A stretch of DNA of 64,000 nucleotides from Anabaena azotica FACHB-119 (lineage in GTDB: Bacteria > Cyanobacteriota > Cyanobacteriia > Cyanobacteriales > Nostocaceae): contig NZ_JACJSG010000020.1 of NCBI RefSeq assembly GCF_014697625.1, positions 1 through 64,000 of the forward strand, given 5' to 3'. The position numbers and the translations under genes were made by a program. Positions 8,783 to 17,738 of this stretch are shown here, in pieces (within the stretch, counting starts at the first letter, position 1; every line of letters starts with the position of its first letter). Below the pieces are notes generated by a model. It saw only the letters and a list, made by a program, of their open reading frames with translations. It was not told the origin of the DNA and did not search any database.

Positions 8783-9922
8783 GTGGTTTTATTAAAGGGC
8801 TTTGAAATTGAAATGTACACCGGAACGCCTCAAGGTGAAATCGTCGGTCTCTCGGATAAAATTGTGGCGGAATTGGACGGGTTTGTCAGAGAACCGGATA
8901 GCCGGAACGTAGAATACACAACCAGCCCATTAAACAGTTATGAAAGTTTATTGTGTGCCTTGCTACGTCCTCGGCGTGAATTAAGAAATTACCTTCAGCA
9001 ATTGGGCGACTATACCCTAATTCCGGGGAGTACCTTATCTTTGGGTAGAAGCGATCGCTTTTTCCGCTCCGACCCAACTAACCCCTATCATGACTATATT
9101 GAGCAAACCTACGGCACAAAAGTAGTCACCGCTAGCGTGCATATCAACGTAGGCATTGATGACCCAGAATTGTTAATGCGTGCTTGTCGGTTAATTCGTG
9201 TAGAAGCGCCTTTGTATTTAGCCCTCAGCGCCTCATCTCCCTTCATCGACGGTAAAGCCACAGGCTATCATTCCACCCGTTGGGGACTCTTCCCCCAAAC
9301 ACCCACCCATGTTCCCCTATTTACCAGCCACGCCCATCATATCGAATGGGTAGAACAGCAATTGGCTATGGGGACAATGCAAAACGTCCGTCACTTGTGG
9401 GTGTCAGTAAGACCAAATGGCGATCGCCGTCCCTATGATTTGAATCGTCTAGAATTGAGAATCTGTGACCTAGTTACAGACCCAATTTCTTTATTAGCGA
9501 TCACTGCCTTCTTAGAAGCCCGCTTATTACAGCTAATAGAGAACCCTGATTTAGATCCGTTAACCCAAAGTCAGTTTTCTGCTGAGGAACTTATTACCCT
9601 CACCAATAAAAACGAAATGGCCGCCGCTAGTGCTAGCCTTGATGCCCAACTCACACAATGGCAAGATGGCAGAAGCATAGTAGCTAGAGATTGGATTCAA
9701 GAAATATATCAACAAGTTTGGGCGATCGCCAAACAACATGGATTTAGTTGCTTCCTCTCCCCCTTACAAAAAATCCTCCGGGAAGGAAACGAAGCCCAAC
9801 ATTGGCTACAACTGCATAAAGTCGGCTTTGATACCCAGTGCGTCATCACCCAAGCCATAGCCGCCACCCAAGAACGCGAAATTGAACTGCAAGATAAACT
9901 TTGTATGCCAGCAACAGCATAA
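8783..9922 (+). CDS. gshA: Glutamate--cysteine ligase (cyanobacterial GCS2 type)
   Basis: A 379-residue protein matching the cyanobacterial glutamate-cysteine ligase family, the first enzyme of glutathione synthesis (Glu + Cys + ATP to gamma-glutamylcysteine). Typical segments are LLKGFEIEMYTG at the N-terminus, the central SVHINVGIDDPE and LFTSHAHHIEWVE, and RRPYDLNRLELRICDLV. Translation starts at GTG 8783, six bases after GAGGAG, a good ribosome binding site that decides the start. It is separate from gshB. It stands alone behind a long untranslated or repeat-containing leader. Confidence 0.92.
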   Translation: MVLLKGFEIEMYTGTPQGEIVGLSDKIVAELDGFVREPDSRNVEYTTSPLNSYESLLCALLRPRRELRNYLQQLGDYTLIPGSTLSLGRSDRFFRSDPTNPYHDYIEQTYGTKVVTASVHINVGIDDPELLMRACRLIRVEAPLYLALSASSPFIDGKATGYHSTRWGLFPQTPTHVPLFTSHAHHIEWVEQQLAMGTMQNVRHLWVSVRPNGDRRPYDLNRLELRICDLVTDPISLLAITAFLEARLLQLIENPDLDPLTQSQFSAEELITLTNKNEMAAASASLDAQLTQWQDGRSIVARDWIQEIYQQVWAIAKQHGFSCFLSPLQKILREGNEAQHWLQLHKVGFDTQCVITQAIAATQEREIELQDKLCMPATA

Positions 9923-9957
9923 ATCTATAGTCCATAGTCAAAACTGTTGACTGTTGT

Positions 9958-10019
9958 ACGGGCGGGTTTAACTGACATATTTGTTTTCGCCATGAATTTC
10001 TCCATAAACCCGCCCCTAC
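9958..10019. repeat. Small inverted-repeat element
   Basis: GGGCGGGTTTA (9961-9971) and TAAACCCGCCC (10006-10016) are perfect 11-bp inverted repeats separated by 34 bases. The element lies between gshA and trmL. It may be a miniature element or act as a terminator for gshA. Confidence 0.6.
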
Positions 10020-10166
10020 TGACTAATGACCAATTTTTTTGTTTTAAAATTCTAATCGATATAGTTAAATTTACACTTATTAATAAAACCTATGATTGCC
10101 CTCTACCTTTTGGTAGATTTATCATAATTAATAGATATTTTGATACAAACATAAGATATATAGACA

Positions 10167-10628
10167 ATGCCGCAGGTAGTTTTAGTTAATCCACAAATCC
10201 CCCCCAATACAGGCAATATTGCTCGTACTTGTGCCGCTACAGGTACAGAGTTACATTTAGTAGGGCCATTGGGATTTGAAATTAGCGATCGCTACCTCAA
10301 AAGAGCCGGGTTAGATTACTGGCCTTACGTCAAACTGCATTATCACAAAACTTGGGAAGCCTTTAAAAATATACATCAAGAGCGTGGGGGCAAATTATTA
10401 GGTTTTTCAGTTAGAGGTAGTTCTAATTACATCCAATTTCAATTTCAACCGGATGATTGGTTGCTGTTTGGTAGTGAAACCACAGGTTTACCTGACAATG
10501 TTCTGTCGGCTTGTAATGCCACCCTCCACATTCCTATGGCTGAAGCTGGTGTTCGTAGCTTAAATCTTTCAGTTAGTGTGGCAATAAGCTTGTTTGAAGC
10601 ACGTCGTCAGTTAGGGTATCTGCTATAA
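10167..10628 (+). CDS. trmL: tRNA (cytidine/uridine(34)-2'-O)-methyltransferase TrmL
   Basis: A 153-residue SPOUT-class RNA methyltransferase that methylates the 2'-OH of the wobble nucleotide of tRNA-Leu isoacceptors using SAM. The three SPOUT motifs are visible: NPQIPPNTGNIARTC near the N-terminus, LFGSETTGLP in the middle, and IPMAEAGVRSLNLSVSVAI forming the C-terminal knot. Size is that of the minimal YibK/TrmL type with no extra RNA-binding domain. ATG 10167 is followed directly by the family start MPQVVLVNPQIP. It is isolated between repeat-rich gaps. Confidence 0.93.
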   Translation: MPQVVLVNPQIPPNTGNIARTCAATGTELHLVGPLGFEISDRYLKRAGLDYWPYVKLHYHKTWEAFKNIHQERGGKLLGFSVRGSSNYIQFQFQPDDWLLFGSETTGLPDNVLSACNATLHIPMAEAGVRSLNLSVSVAISLFEARRQLGYLL

Positions 10629-11585
10629 ATAGTTACATGATTTTATTAGAACTTACGCAAGAAAACGAAAAATAAGGGTTTAGACAAGGGTATAGGGGTC
10701 TAGTGCTGTAAATGTTCAAAAAACTTATCTAGCAGTAGCCAGATAGGTTAGGACATAGATAAATCATCAAATCTTTCAACCAAGCAGCTTGTGAGGCTGT
10801 CAACTCTCACCTGTCACCTGCTATATTTCTATATCTTTACACCCAGTTTTAACAGACACCCTTGGTGCATAATTCCTGTTTGCCACTTAATAAATAAATG
10901 TATTAATTAATACTGCTCCTGAGTGAAAACAGTGTATATATTGAAAATATTGAGAAAATACAGGGAATTAATTATAAGAAATTTGTATAGGAAAATCCAT
11001 CGCATTTGCGACTTGAATGATAGATTTTGATGAATTAAAATCATCTCAATTTGCGGAAACAAAAGGGGTGAAAGCTATTCATATAAAGCATTTGCACTGT
11101 CATATCTGGTTATGGGTGCTTGAACAGTCAAAAAAACTGTTAAAAGTGTGTACGGTTGTTTTTTTGGGAATAATCGACGTAAAGTCTCATGTTGGGAAGA
11201 CTGATCAAGTCAAAAACACTTGAAAAGATCAACAGCAGGGGGCATTGCTTTTCCAGAGTCATAGCCGAGAAATTGCTGATGGCAACAGTTGACTAGGTAA
11301 GTATATAATTTCCGGTCAACAGCACCTAAAGCAAAATCAGCCAAGACAAGTGTGAATAGCAAACTGTGTAAGGGTGTGTGGAGTGGAAAAGACAGGTAAA
11401 CATAGCAACTGTAAATTTTGCTGACAGGTGTGAACTTGTCTAAATCAGAGAAGCAGGTTAATCTTGCCTAAGTATCTCTGGTGAAAGTGATTGAAATCTA
11501 TCTGATGATGTGATCTAAATCATTGACTAGTATCCAACTGGAAAATTGAGGTCAGTTAAGCGCTAGTGATCATAGGAGGTCGTCT
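10629..11585. other. Long intergenic region with repeat relics and leader of the M23 gene
   Basis: About 950 bases without a gene I can support. It contains a truncated MITE end (10649-10700, agaacttacgcaagaaaacg then aagggt units, like the element at 26224-26366), and a second miniature element at about 10729-10825. An open frame of 68 codons at 11017-11223 has no recognisable motif and no convincing ribosome binding site. The last ~350 bases are the leader of the M23 gene, ending in AGGAGG at 11574-11579. Confidence 0.6.
10729..10825 (+). mobile_element. Miniature element of the TATAGCAG family, copy 1
   Basis: It begins agcagtagccagataggtta and ends cctgtcacctgctata. The same block (agcagttgccacataggtta after inversion) is found at 25957-26047, where the ends are TATAGCAG/CTGCTATA. 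It is non-coding. Confidence 0.6.
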
Positions 11586-13895
11586 TTGAAACGAGCATTG
11601 AAAAAAAGAGTGAAAGCTGTGTTGAACAATACCCCTAGCAGCGATGATGCCCCGGCAGATCAGTTAAACGTAGTAAACCACCAAGCTAATCGCCGAGCGC
11701 GTAGACAAGCGGCAATGATTGGTTTAGCCATTTCTATGGGAGCAACCAGCCTTTTGGTGCCTCGACAAAGCGATCAAGCCCAAGCGGCTGCGCCTGTGGG
11801 TAGTCAAAAGGCAGCTTCAACTATTCCTACAACTTCCGATACTGAAGCAAAATCAGCTGCGACAAAACTAGGCACGCCGCTAGCTATATCGGCCAGCACA
11901 CCAGAGAATCCTGTCATATTAGAACCGACAGCAGTGTCACAGTTGCCTGGACTAGAAGCTAAGTTGCAGGTTTTGGCAAGTGGAAAATCCGTTCAACTTC
12001 CCGTACCAGAGAATAATACTCAAAACGTTGCCGCAGCAAAAGATGCCGTCAACCAGCAAGCTCAACTGGCACAAGGGGAACAAACAACCAAGCCAGTAGA
12101 ACAGGTAGCAGCACAACCTAGCAATGTCAACGGTGCGACTGCTGAAGAAAACACAATATTAACAACACAGTCAGCAGACAATACAACTGCTGATGATGAA
12201 ATAAACGCTCAATTAAAAGCGCAGCAAGAGTTTGCGCTGAATCGTTTACAAGAAAAATCGAACCGTTTAAGAAAAAGTCTGGCGGAGTTGCGGTCTGAGG
12301 GGTCAAAAGATACATCAAAAACTACTGTTGGGTTGACACAGCCAACAGTTTTAGCCAATCAACTGCCACCATTGAACACAAATGGTACAGTCATCGAACA
12401 GCCGTTGACAGTAGCAAATGGCAAAGAGAATCTGGCAACGACTATAAAACAGCCACAGCCGATTACCATCCCAGTACAACCAATTACAGGAAGCGCACCA
12501 TCAACAGCAAGCAGTTACGAAGTTAAACCTGGAGATACTTTAGCGGCGATCGCCAGCAGATACAAAACCACAGTGGCAGCACTGGTAAAAGCCAACAATC
12601 TCAGCGATCCCAATCAACTACAAATTAGTCAAAAACTAGTTATCCCTGGTGCGACAGTTAACAAAACTACCATCGCTCAAGCACCAGTCATCATTAGCTC
12701 TAACCGCGTGCAGTATGCTACCACGCCTTTATTGCCTAACGTCTCATCAGACAATACCAGAGTTAACCCGACTGTGCCAGTTGCTCAGGCTCCAGTGGTA
12801 GCGGAAAACAGCAGTATTCCTATTGCTGTGCCAACACCAGGAACAGTTGAAGGTCAACAACAAGTTGATACAATTGTTCCGCCAGCCCCAGAATCAGAGC
12901 CTGTAACAGCTGATGCTCAAGGCGTAGGTGGTAATGCTCCCATCCCCAAAGCCTTTATCGAAATACAGCAGCCTCAACAACCTGCTAATACAATCGCTAG
13001 AGGCAGAGGCGATCGCCTGCGTAGCTTACAAGCAGAGATTCAAAAGCTACAAGCCAAATACCGCGCTCAACAATCTGGGACTCCATCTGCACTAGTAACC
13101 GTTAGTGAAAACAACGATACTGCTGTACCCATCCCTGTCGCTAGCCCCAGAAATGCGACAGTTACTAGACCCGTTTCCAGACAGCTAGAAAGGGTTGTAC
13201 AGATTCCTGTTCCCACACCGCTAGCACCAAACTACAGCAGCGAACCTGTTAAGCCTGAATTTCGCGCTACCATCCCTGTCAACGAGCCACTAAATCCAGA
13301 TTTTATCCTCAATCAAAGGGGAACTAACGTATCTCCTGCTCGTACAGGTAAACGTAATGCCACACCGCCTACTCGACTCAATGCTTCTGAGTCACTAGGA
13401 AGGCTGCGAGGAACTACTGTATCTCCCTCATTGCCACCTTTGGCAGCTGTAGACCAGTATTTACCTCAAGCAGTTGATGAGAACGTACCTCCTCCATCGA
13501 ACTCGTCAACAGTAGCATACAACTGGCCAGCAAAAGGTGTACTCACTTCTGGCTACGGTTGGCGCTGGGGGAGAATGCACAGAGGTATTGACATCGCTAA
13601 CGCTGTAGGCACACCCATTTATGCTTCAGCCGATGGTGTTGTTGAAAAAGCTGGCTGGAATAAAGGCGGTTACGGTAATCTTGTAGATATTCGCCATGCA
13701 GACGGCAGCTTGACCCGTTACGGTCACAACAGCAGAATTTTGGTACAAGTGGGTCAGCAGGTACGCCAAGGGCAGCAAATCGCCGACATGGGTAGCACTG
13801 GCTTTAGCACTGGGCCACACAGCCATTTTGAAATTCATCCATCTGGCAAAGGCGCAGTCAATCCTATCGCCATGCTTCCAACCAACCGCATATAA
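11586..13895 (+). CDS. LysM and M23 peptidase-domain envelope protein
   Basis: A 769-residue secreted or membrane-anchored protein. A basic N-terminus is followed by a hydrophobic segment at ~40-60 (AMIGLAISMGATSLLVP), a long Q/A/P/T-rich linker with a short coiled-coil-like stretch (~200-240), a LysM peptidoglycan-binding domain at ~311-355 (YEVKPGDTLAAIASRY), a second linker, and an M23 domain at ~650-755. M23 zinc/catalytic residues are visible in HRGIDIA (~664) and HSHFEIH (~745). It probably cuts, or as an NlpD/EnvC-like factor controls cutting of, peptidoglycan crosslinks during cell division or septal maturation. The start is TTG at 11586, six bases after a perfect AGGAGG, which outweighs the weak start codon. 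Confidence 0.88.
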   Translation: MKRALKKRVKAVLNNTPSSDDAPADQLNVVNHQANRRARRQAAMIGLAISMGATSLLVPRQSDQAQAAAPVGSQKAASTIPTTSDTEAKSAATKLGTPLAISASTPENPVILEPTAVSQLPGLEAKLQVLASGKSVQLPVPENNTQNVAAAKDAVNQQAQLAQGEQTTKPVEQVAAQPSNVNGATAEENTILTTQSADNTTADDEINAQLKAQQEFALNRLQEKSNRLRKSLAELRSEGSKDTSKTTVGLTQPTVLANQLPPLNTNGTVIEQPLTVANGKENLATTIKQPQPITIPVQPITGSAPSTASSYEVKPGDTLAAIASRYKTTVAALVKANNLSDPNQLQISQKLVIPGATVNKTTIAQAPVIISSNRVQYATTPLLPNVSSDNTRVNPTVPVAQAPVVAENSSIPIAVPTPGTVEGQQQVDTIVPPAPESEPVTADAQGVGGNAPIPKAFIEIQQPQQPANTIARGRGDRLRSLQAEIQKLQAKYRAQQSGTPSALVTVSENNDTAVPIPVASPRNATVTRPVSRQLERVVQIPVPTPLAPNYSSEPVKPEFRATIPVNEPLNPDFILNQRGTNVSPARTGKRNATPPTRLNASESLGRLRGTTVSPSLPPLAAVDQYLPQAVDENVPPPSNSSTVAYNWPAKGVLTSGYGWRWGRMHRGIDIANAVGTPIYASADGVVEKAGWNKGGYGNLVDIRHADGSLTRYGHNSRILVQVGQQVRQGQQIADMGSTGFSTGPHSHFEIHPSGKGAVNPIAMLPTNRI

Positions 13896-14240
13896 GACCA
13901 ATTCGCCGTAGCCTGCGGCTAGGCTAACGTCTCCGTAGGTAAGGCTTAAGCCTAAGCAATTAATAAACATAGATGCGGCAAGACTTTCGTGAGAAAGCAT
14001 CTGCCGCCTAATTTTAGAGAATTGGTATAATTTTTGCCTATCTTCAATTCAATAATTGCTTTATCTGTAGAGGGGGTTTAAACTCCCTCTTTTATTTTGG
14101 TTACAGGATTGGGGATTGGGGATTGGGTACTGGGGATTGGGGATGAGAAGAATGTAGGGTGCGTCAGTAAGAGAAACCCTGGCTGTACCAAGAAAATATT
14201 CATACTGACGCACCCTACTAACTCTGGGGATTGGGGTAGA
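13896..14240. repeat. Convergent intergenic region with two inverted-repeat elements
   Basis: Element one (about 13900-14029) has accaattc/gaattggt ends, a gtagcctgcggctaggc palindrome and an atgcggca...tgccgc hairpin. Element two (14154-14218) has 16-bp perfect arms, GTAGGGTGCGTCAGTA and TACTGACGCACCCTAC, around a 33-base centre. Tandem ggggattgg units fill 14107-14142. There is no gene. The hairpins could end transcription of both converging genes. Confidence 0.65.
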
Positions 14241-15116
14241 TTAACAGATACTTCTCTCTGCTATCCTGAGTTTGGCAGAACGCGATCGCGGGTTATTGGC
14301 AATCTCAGCTTCTGTAGCAGTGATGGGTTTTTTGGTTAAAACTTTTAATAGAGGTGAATTTCTTAAACCGTGTTTTACTAAACGGTCTTCCAAGCTGTGA
14401 AAACTGATGATGGCGATTTTGCCACCAGGGACAAGGGCTTGGGGCGCTTTTTCTAAGAAAGTTTCTAGGGATTTTAACTCATCATTGACGACGATACGCA
14501 GGGCTTGGAAGACACGGGTAGCGGGGTGAATGCGACCATAACGGTATTTGGGGGGAACAGAAGATGCGATCGCCTCGGCTAATTCTGTCGTGGTGTGAAA
14601 GGGGCGTTTTTCTACAATTCTTCTCGCAATGCGTCGTGAAAGTCTTTCCTCGCCGTATTCAAAGAAAATCTTGGCTAACTCAGCTTCATCCCCATCATTA
14701 ATCACATCGGCGGCGGTTAAGGTTTGTCTTTGATCCATCCGCATATCTAAATCTGCTGCATGGCGAAAGCTAAAACCCCGTTCTGGTGTATCTAAATGAT
14801 AAGAACTCACGCCTAAATCGGCGAGTATCCCATCAAAACTAGCGCTGGGGAACTCATAAGCGGCAAAATTACTGCGAACAAATTTTACGCGATCGCCAAA
14901 TTCTCCTAACTCTTTCTGCGCTGCTGTTAAAGCATCCTCATCTTGGTCAACAGCAGTTAGCTTGATATCTGGTGCAGCCTCTAAAATCAAACGACTGTGA
15001 CCACCACCTCCTACCGTTGCATCCAAATAATGACCGCCTGGACGCACCGCTAGACCTGCGATTACTTCTTGCGGTAATACAGGGAGATGGGAAAATATTG
15101 GTTCTTGATTAGTCAT
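14241..15116 (-). CDS. rsmH: 16S rRNA (cytosine(1402)-N(4))-methyltransferase RsmH
   Basis: A 291-residue SAM-dependent methyltransferase (MraW family) that N4-methylates C1402 in the ribosomal P site. The SAM-binding motif YLDATVGGGGHS, the following DQDEDAL, the catalytic-region LADLGVSSYHLD and the family signature RGFSFR...DLDMRMD are all visible. The C-terminal FHSLEDRLVKH is present too. The protein is full length. ATG 15116 is followed by the family start (HLPVLPQEVI). It is not in a division-cell-wall cluster here, as is usual in cyanobacteria. Confidence 0.95.
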   Translation of the reverse strand: MTNQEPIFSHLPVLPQEVIAGLAVRPGGHYLDATVGGGGHSRLILEAAPDIKLTAVDQDEDALTAAQKELGEFGDRVKFVRSNFAAYEFPSASFDGILADLGVSSYHLDTPERGFSFRHAADLDMRMDQRQTLTAADVINDGDEAELAKIFFEYGEERLSRRIARRIVEKRPFHTTTELAEAIASSVPPKYRYGRIHPATRVFQALRIVVNDELKSLETFLEKAPQALVPGGKIAIISFHSLEDRLVKHGLRNSPLLKVLTKKPITATEAEIANNPRSRSAKLRIAERSIC

Positions 15117-15285
15117 TGGTCATTGGTCATTGGTCTAGAGAAAGGGGAAGGGGAAAGGGGAAAGGGGAAAGTCTTCTCTGTTTACTCCTTCACCTTTTAC
15201 CTTTTCCTCTCTTCCAGTCAACAGTTAACAATATCACTGTTCTACAATTACATCCAAAAAATACTCAAAAATCAACAATTGAATG
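15117..15285. repeat. Tandem repeats upstream of rsmH
   Basis: Positions 15111-15133 are cattggt units and 15138-15168 are ggggaaa units, with an A+T-rich remainder. The region holds the rsmH promoter and the 3' side of the broken M48 gene; no gene is visible. Confidence 0.5.
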
Positions 15286-17288
15286 CTAATGATTGAGAAT
15301 GGCTGCATTTGATAAGAGTTGGAATTTTTTCTCAATCTTGGGATTGTTATTTAAAACTACAAAAAAGGCAGGATAGGGAAATTCTATATTTTGAGATAGA
15401 GTATTGGCAAGTTCAGAGTTAGCTGATTCAGATGCAAATTGCCAAAAATTATTTTTTCGCACCACTCCCAAAACATAGAGTGGTTTTTCTGGGAAAAATT
15501 GGACAACTTTTCTAGTTAAGTAAGCTGTGGTAATTTGAGGATAACGAGATAACTGTTGACGCAGTTTATTTACTTCTGATTCTGGTAAATTATGAGAGAG
15601 AAATTCGTCACTATTCTTGATAGTTGAGCGTTCAGCTTCCGCTTGCAACATTAGCTGATAATGCTCCTCTGCACGTTGTCGATAAGACTGTGCTTGTTCT
15701 AAATTTCCTTGTTGTTGTAGGAAGTCATAAATTAGCCGACAACCGTCAATTACTGCATCCTTATCTTTGGCGATCGCTCTCTCAATATATTCTATGCCTT
15801 GCTGATCTTGTCGCTTTAATAATATCTGCCCTAATAAATAATTAGCTGAGACATGATGCTCATTTCTGCCGACAATTTCCTCTAATATCGGTAAAGCTGC
15901 TGACTCACTTTCAAAATCCCATGTCAGGAAAGCTAGTTGTAGAGATTCATCGATGGTAAGTTGTTCTTTTTGGGCTTTCTGTTGTAATTGTTTGAATGTA
16001 GCTCTTGATTCTTGAATTTCTGTATGTTTTTGTCGCCAAGCGGTGGCTGTCTGTTCTCGCCAAGCTTGGTTAAAATGCTCGATAAATTTGATTAAGGACT
16101 CTCCCAAAAACCCATTAGCTGCATTAGTTGTAATAGACATATTGATGTCTATATCTTCTTCAGCATAGGGAATATAACCCAAAGCCCTCAGCCTATCTTT
16201 TAAACAAGGACGAGTATCGGCGTTATTAGTTTCCTCGGACAGAGATACTTTTAAATATAAATCTGCTGTCTCTCTATTAATTGCTTGTAAAAAACCTTTC
16301 TCCATTTGTGCATAAATTTTGCTGGGAGGTTCAATTTCTGTTTGTATCTGTTGATAAACATCAGACCAGAAATTATTCTGTAAAAATCTAGACTTGACCT
16401 CAACATTTATTAACGTTTCTGCCGCGTTTTGCACCCCAGTAATATCAACAGCACATTTATCAGCTTCATACTCATTCCTCCGGGCTAAAACAAAGGAATA
16501 AGCATTGAAAAAGGGGACATATAACTTGAGAAACCAATCAAAAATTAATAATGAGAATTGATTTCCACCTTGTTCTCATCCTGCTATCAGGCGATACCAA
16601 GTATAACGCTGGCGATAAATCCAACCACTGAAACGATTGTGATTTCCTGATAAATGTCCTAATTCATGGGCTACAACAGCAAGAAATTGTGCCGGTGATA
16701 GTGCTAGCATGAGAGGTAGACCAACAATTAAGTAATTGCTGTACCATAAGAGCAAACCTAAACGTGGTATTTGGATCACACCCGCGTTAAAATCGGCTGT
16801 AAGCAGAATGTGGTGAAACCTTGGCGCTTTTAACTGGGAGGCGATTTCGTTAACTACACGATAGAGTTCGGGTGCATCTTGGGCTTTTAATGGTAAACCA
16901 TCTGGTGGGGGAAAAGCAACCCAGAGCGATCGCAATAACACAAATGCAAAGGCCAGCAAAAACAAGCTACCTCTAATTGCTGAGGAGGAAATTCTTTGAC
17001 TATTCAACATCAGCAGCAGCAACCCCACAGACAAACCCAGCGTCGCCGCTAAAATCAAAAATATGTAGGCGTAACCCAAAGTAGCCAAAAAAGCAACGTG
17101 TAACTTACAGTAATTTGTAGGTAAATGAGGTACAGATATAAATGGTAAAAGTCTTGTGGGGTGGGCATCTTGCCCGCCCTTTTGTAACTCACTCAGATGA
17201 AATATGCTGTATAAGTACGTGGCTGTTTGTGAGCGAAGATTTCTAATTTCTGAATTAACGCATCAAAACGCTCTTGATTGGCAATCAT
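15286..17288 (-). pseudogene. M48-family membrane metalloprotease gene, broken by a 104-bp insertion and an in-frame TGA
   Basis: Three segments form one gene. Residues 1-26 (MIANQERFDALIQKLEIF...) read from ATG 17288 to 17211. A 104-bp element (17107-17210) interrupts the gene and terminates this frame at 17193. Reading resumes at 17106 (KLHVAFLATLGYAYIF), two membrane helices follow, then the zinc motif HELGH. An in-frame TGA stands at 16576-16578. The same frame continues open, through NEYEADKCAVDIT (third zinc ligand Glu) and a TPR-like C-terminal region, to 15286. Excising the insert gives about 632 residues counting the TGA. HELGH and the EYEAD ligand lie on opposite sides of the stop, so neither fragment could be an active protease. 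It is probably a pseudogene, though translation of the two larger pieces is not excluded. Confidence 0.85.
17107..17210 (-). mobile_element. 104-bp miniature element inserted in the M48 protease gene
   Basis: On the reverse strand it reads ACAGCATATTTCATC...TACTGT, with short ACAG/CTGT terminal inverted repeats and a central gggcgggcaagatgcccacc hairpin. Its other end (acagtaatttgtaggtaaat, then gaggtaca) matches the end of the element at 45559-45647. Removing exactly these 104 bases rejoins the protease reading frame (QPRTY-KLHVAF), which fixes the boundaries to within a possible TA target duplication. Confidence 0.85.
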
Positions 17289-17738
17289 AAGTATGTATTA
17301 GAAATGTAAAACAGCAATATAACTGAAACATAACCTGTCTGACTTACGTATAAATTCAGATAAGAATTGAAGATATTGTGATTTAATGCCAATTAGTGGA
17401 GTGATGACGATAAATCACATCAATTGAGTCAATAGATATTCATGATTATTTTTTCTTCCCCTTTACCCATTGACCAAAGAGGAAAAAATTCTTATGGCTC
17501 AACATTTTTAGCTATCGAGCTTTCCTATAATAATTGAAGAAGTGAAACAAAATGAAACATCAAGCAAAACCCCTCAGTTGCCCTCATCTCTCAGATATAC
17601 CCGCCTATGGATAACACATTTAGGGCGTATCCCCAAGATCATCATACAGACTTGATTTTGGCAGATGTGAGCGAGCTTGTCTGGATGGCATCAACACGGT
17701 TCAACTCGAAAATTTCATAATGGGAGAACAAGGAATTT
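17289..17738. other. Intergenic leader region of ndhH
   Basis: About 450 bases of A+T-rich DNA between the divergent M48 pseudogene and ndhH. I see no gene, repeat or strong hairpin; the sequence near 17470-17500 (ttgaccaaagaggaaaaaat) is unremarkable. The ndhH ribosome binding site is the AAGGA at 17729-17733. Confidence 0.5.

Noticed and set aside
9947..10189. Open frame of 80 codons upstream of trmL
   Set aside because: It overlaps an inverted-repeat element and the start of trmL, has no family-like motif and no ribosome binding site.
11017..11223. Open frame of 68 codons before the M23 gene
   Set aside because: There is no recognisable motif, no convincing ribosome binding site, and the region is leader/repeat DNA; mentioned only in the gap entry.
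13626..14000. Reverse-strand open frame across the M23 gene end
   Set aside because: It is a shadow of the M23 coding region and the adjacent palindromic repeat, with no protein-family resemblance.
16576..16578. TGA read as selenocysteine in the M48 gene
   Set aside because: I see no selenocysteine-insertion-like hairpin signal, the position is not a known catalytic cysteine, and the gene also has a 104-bp insertion, so inactivation is the simpler explanation.
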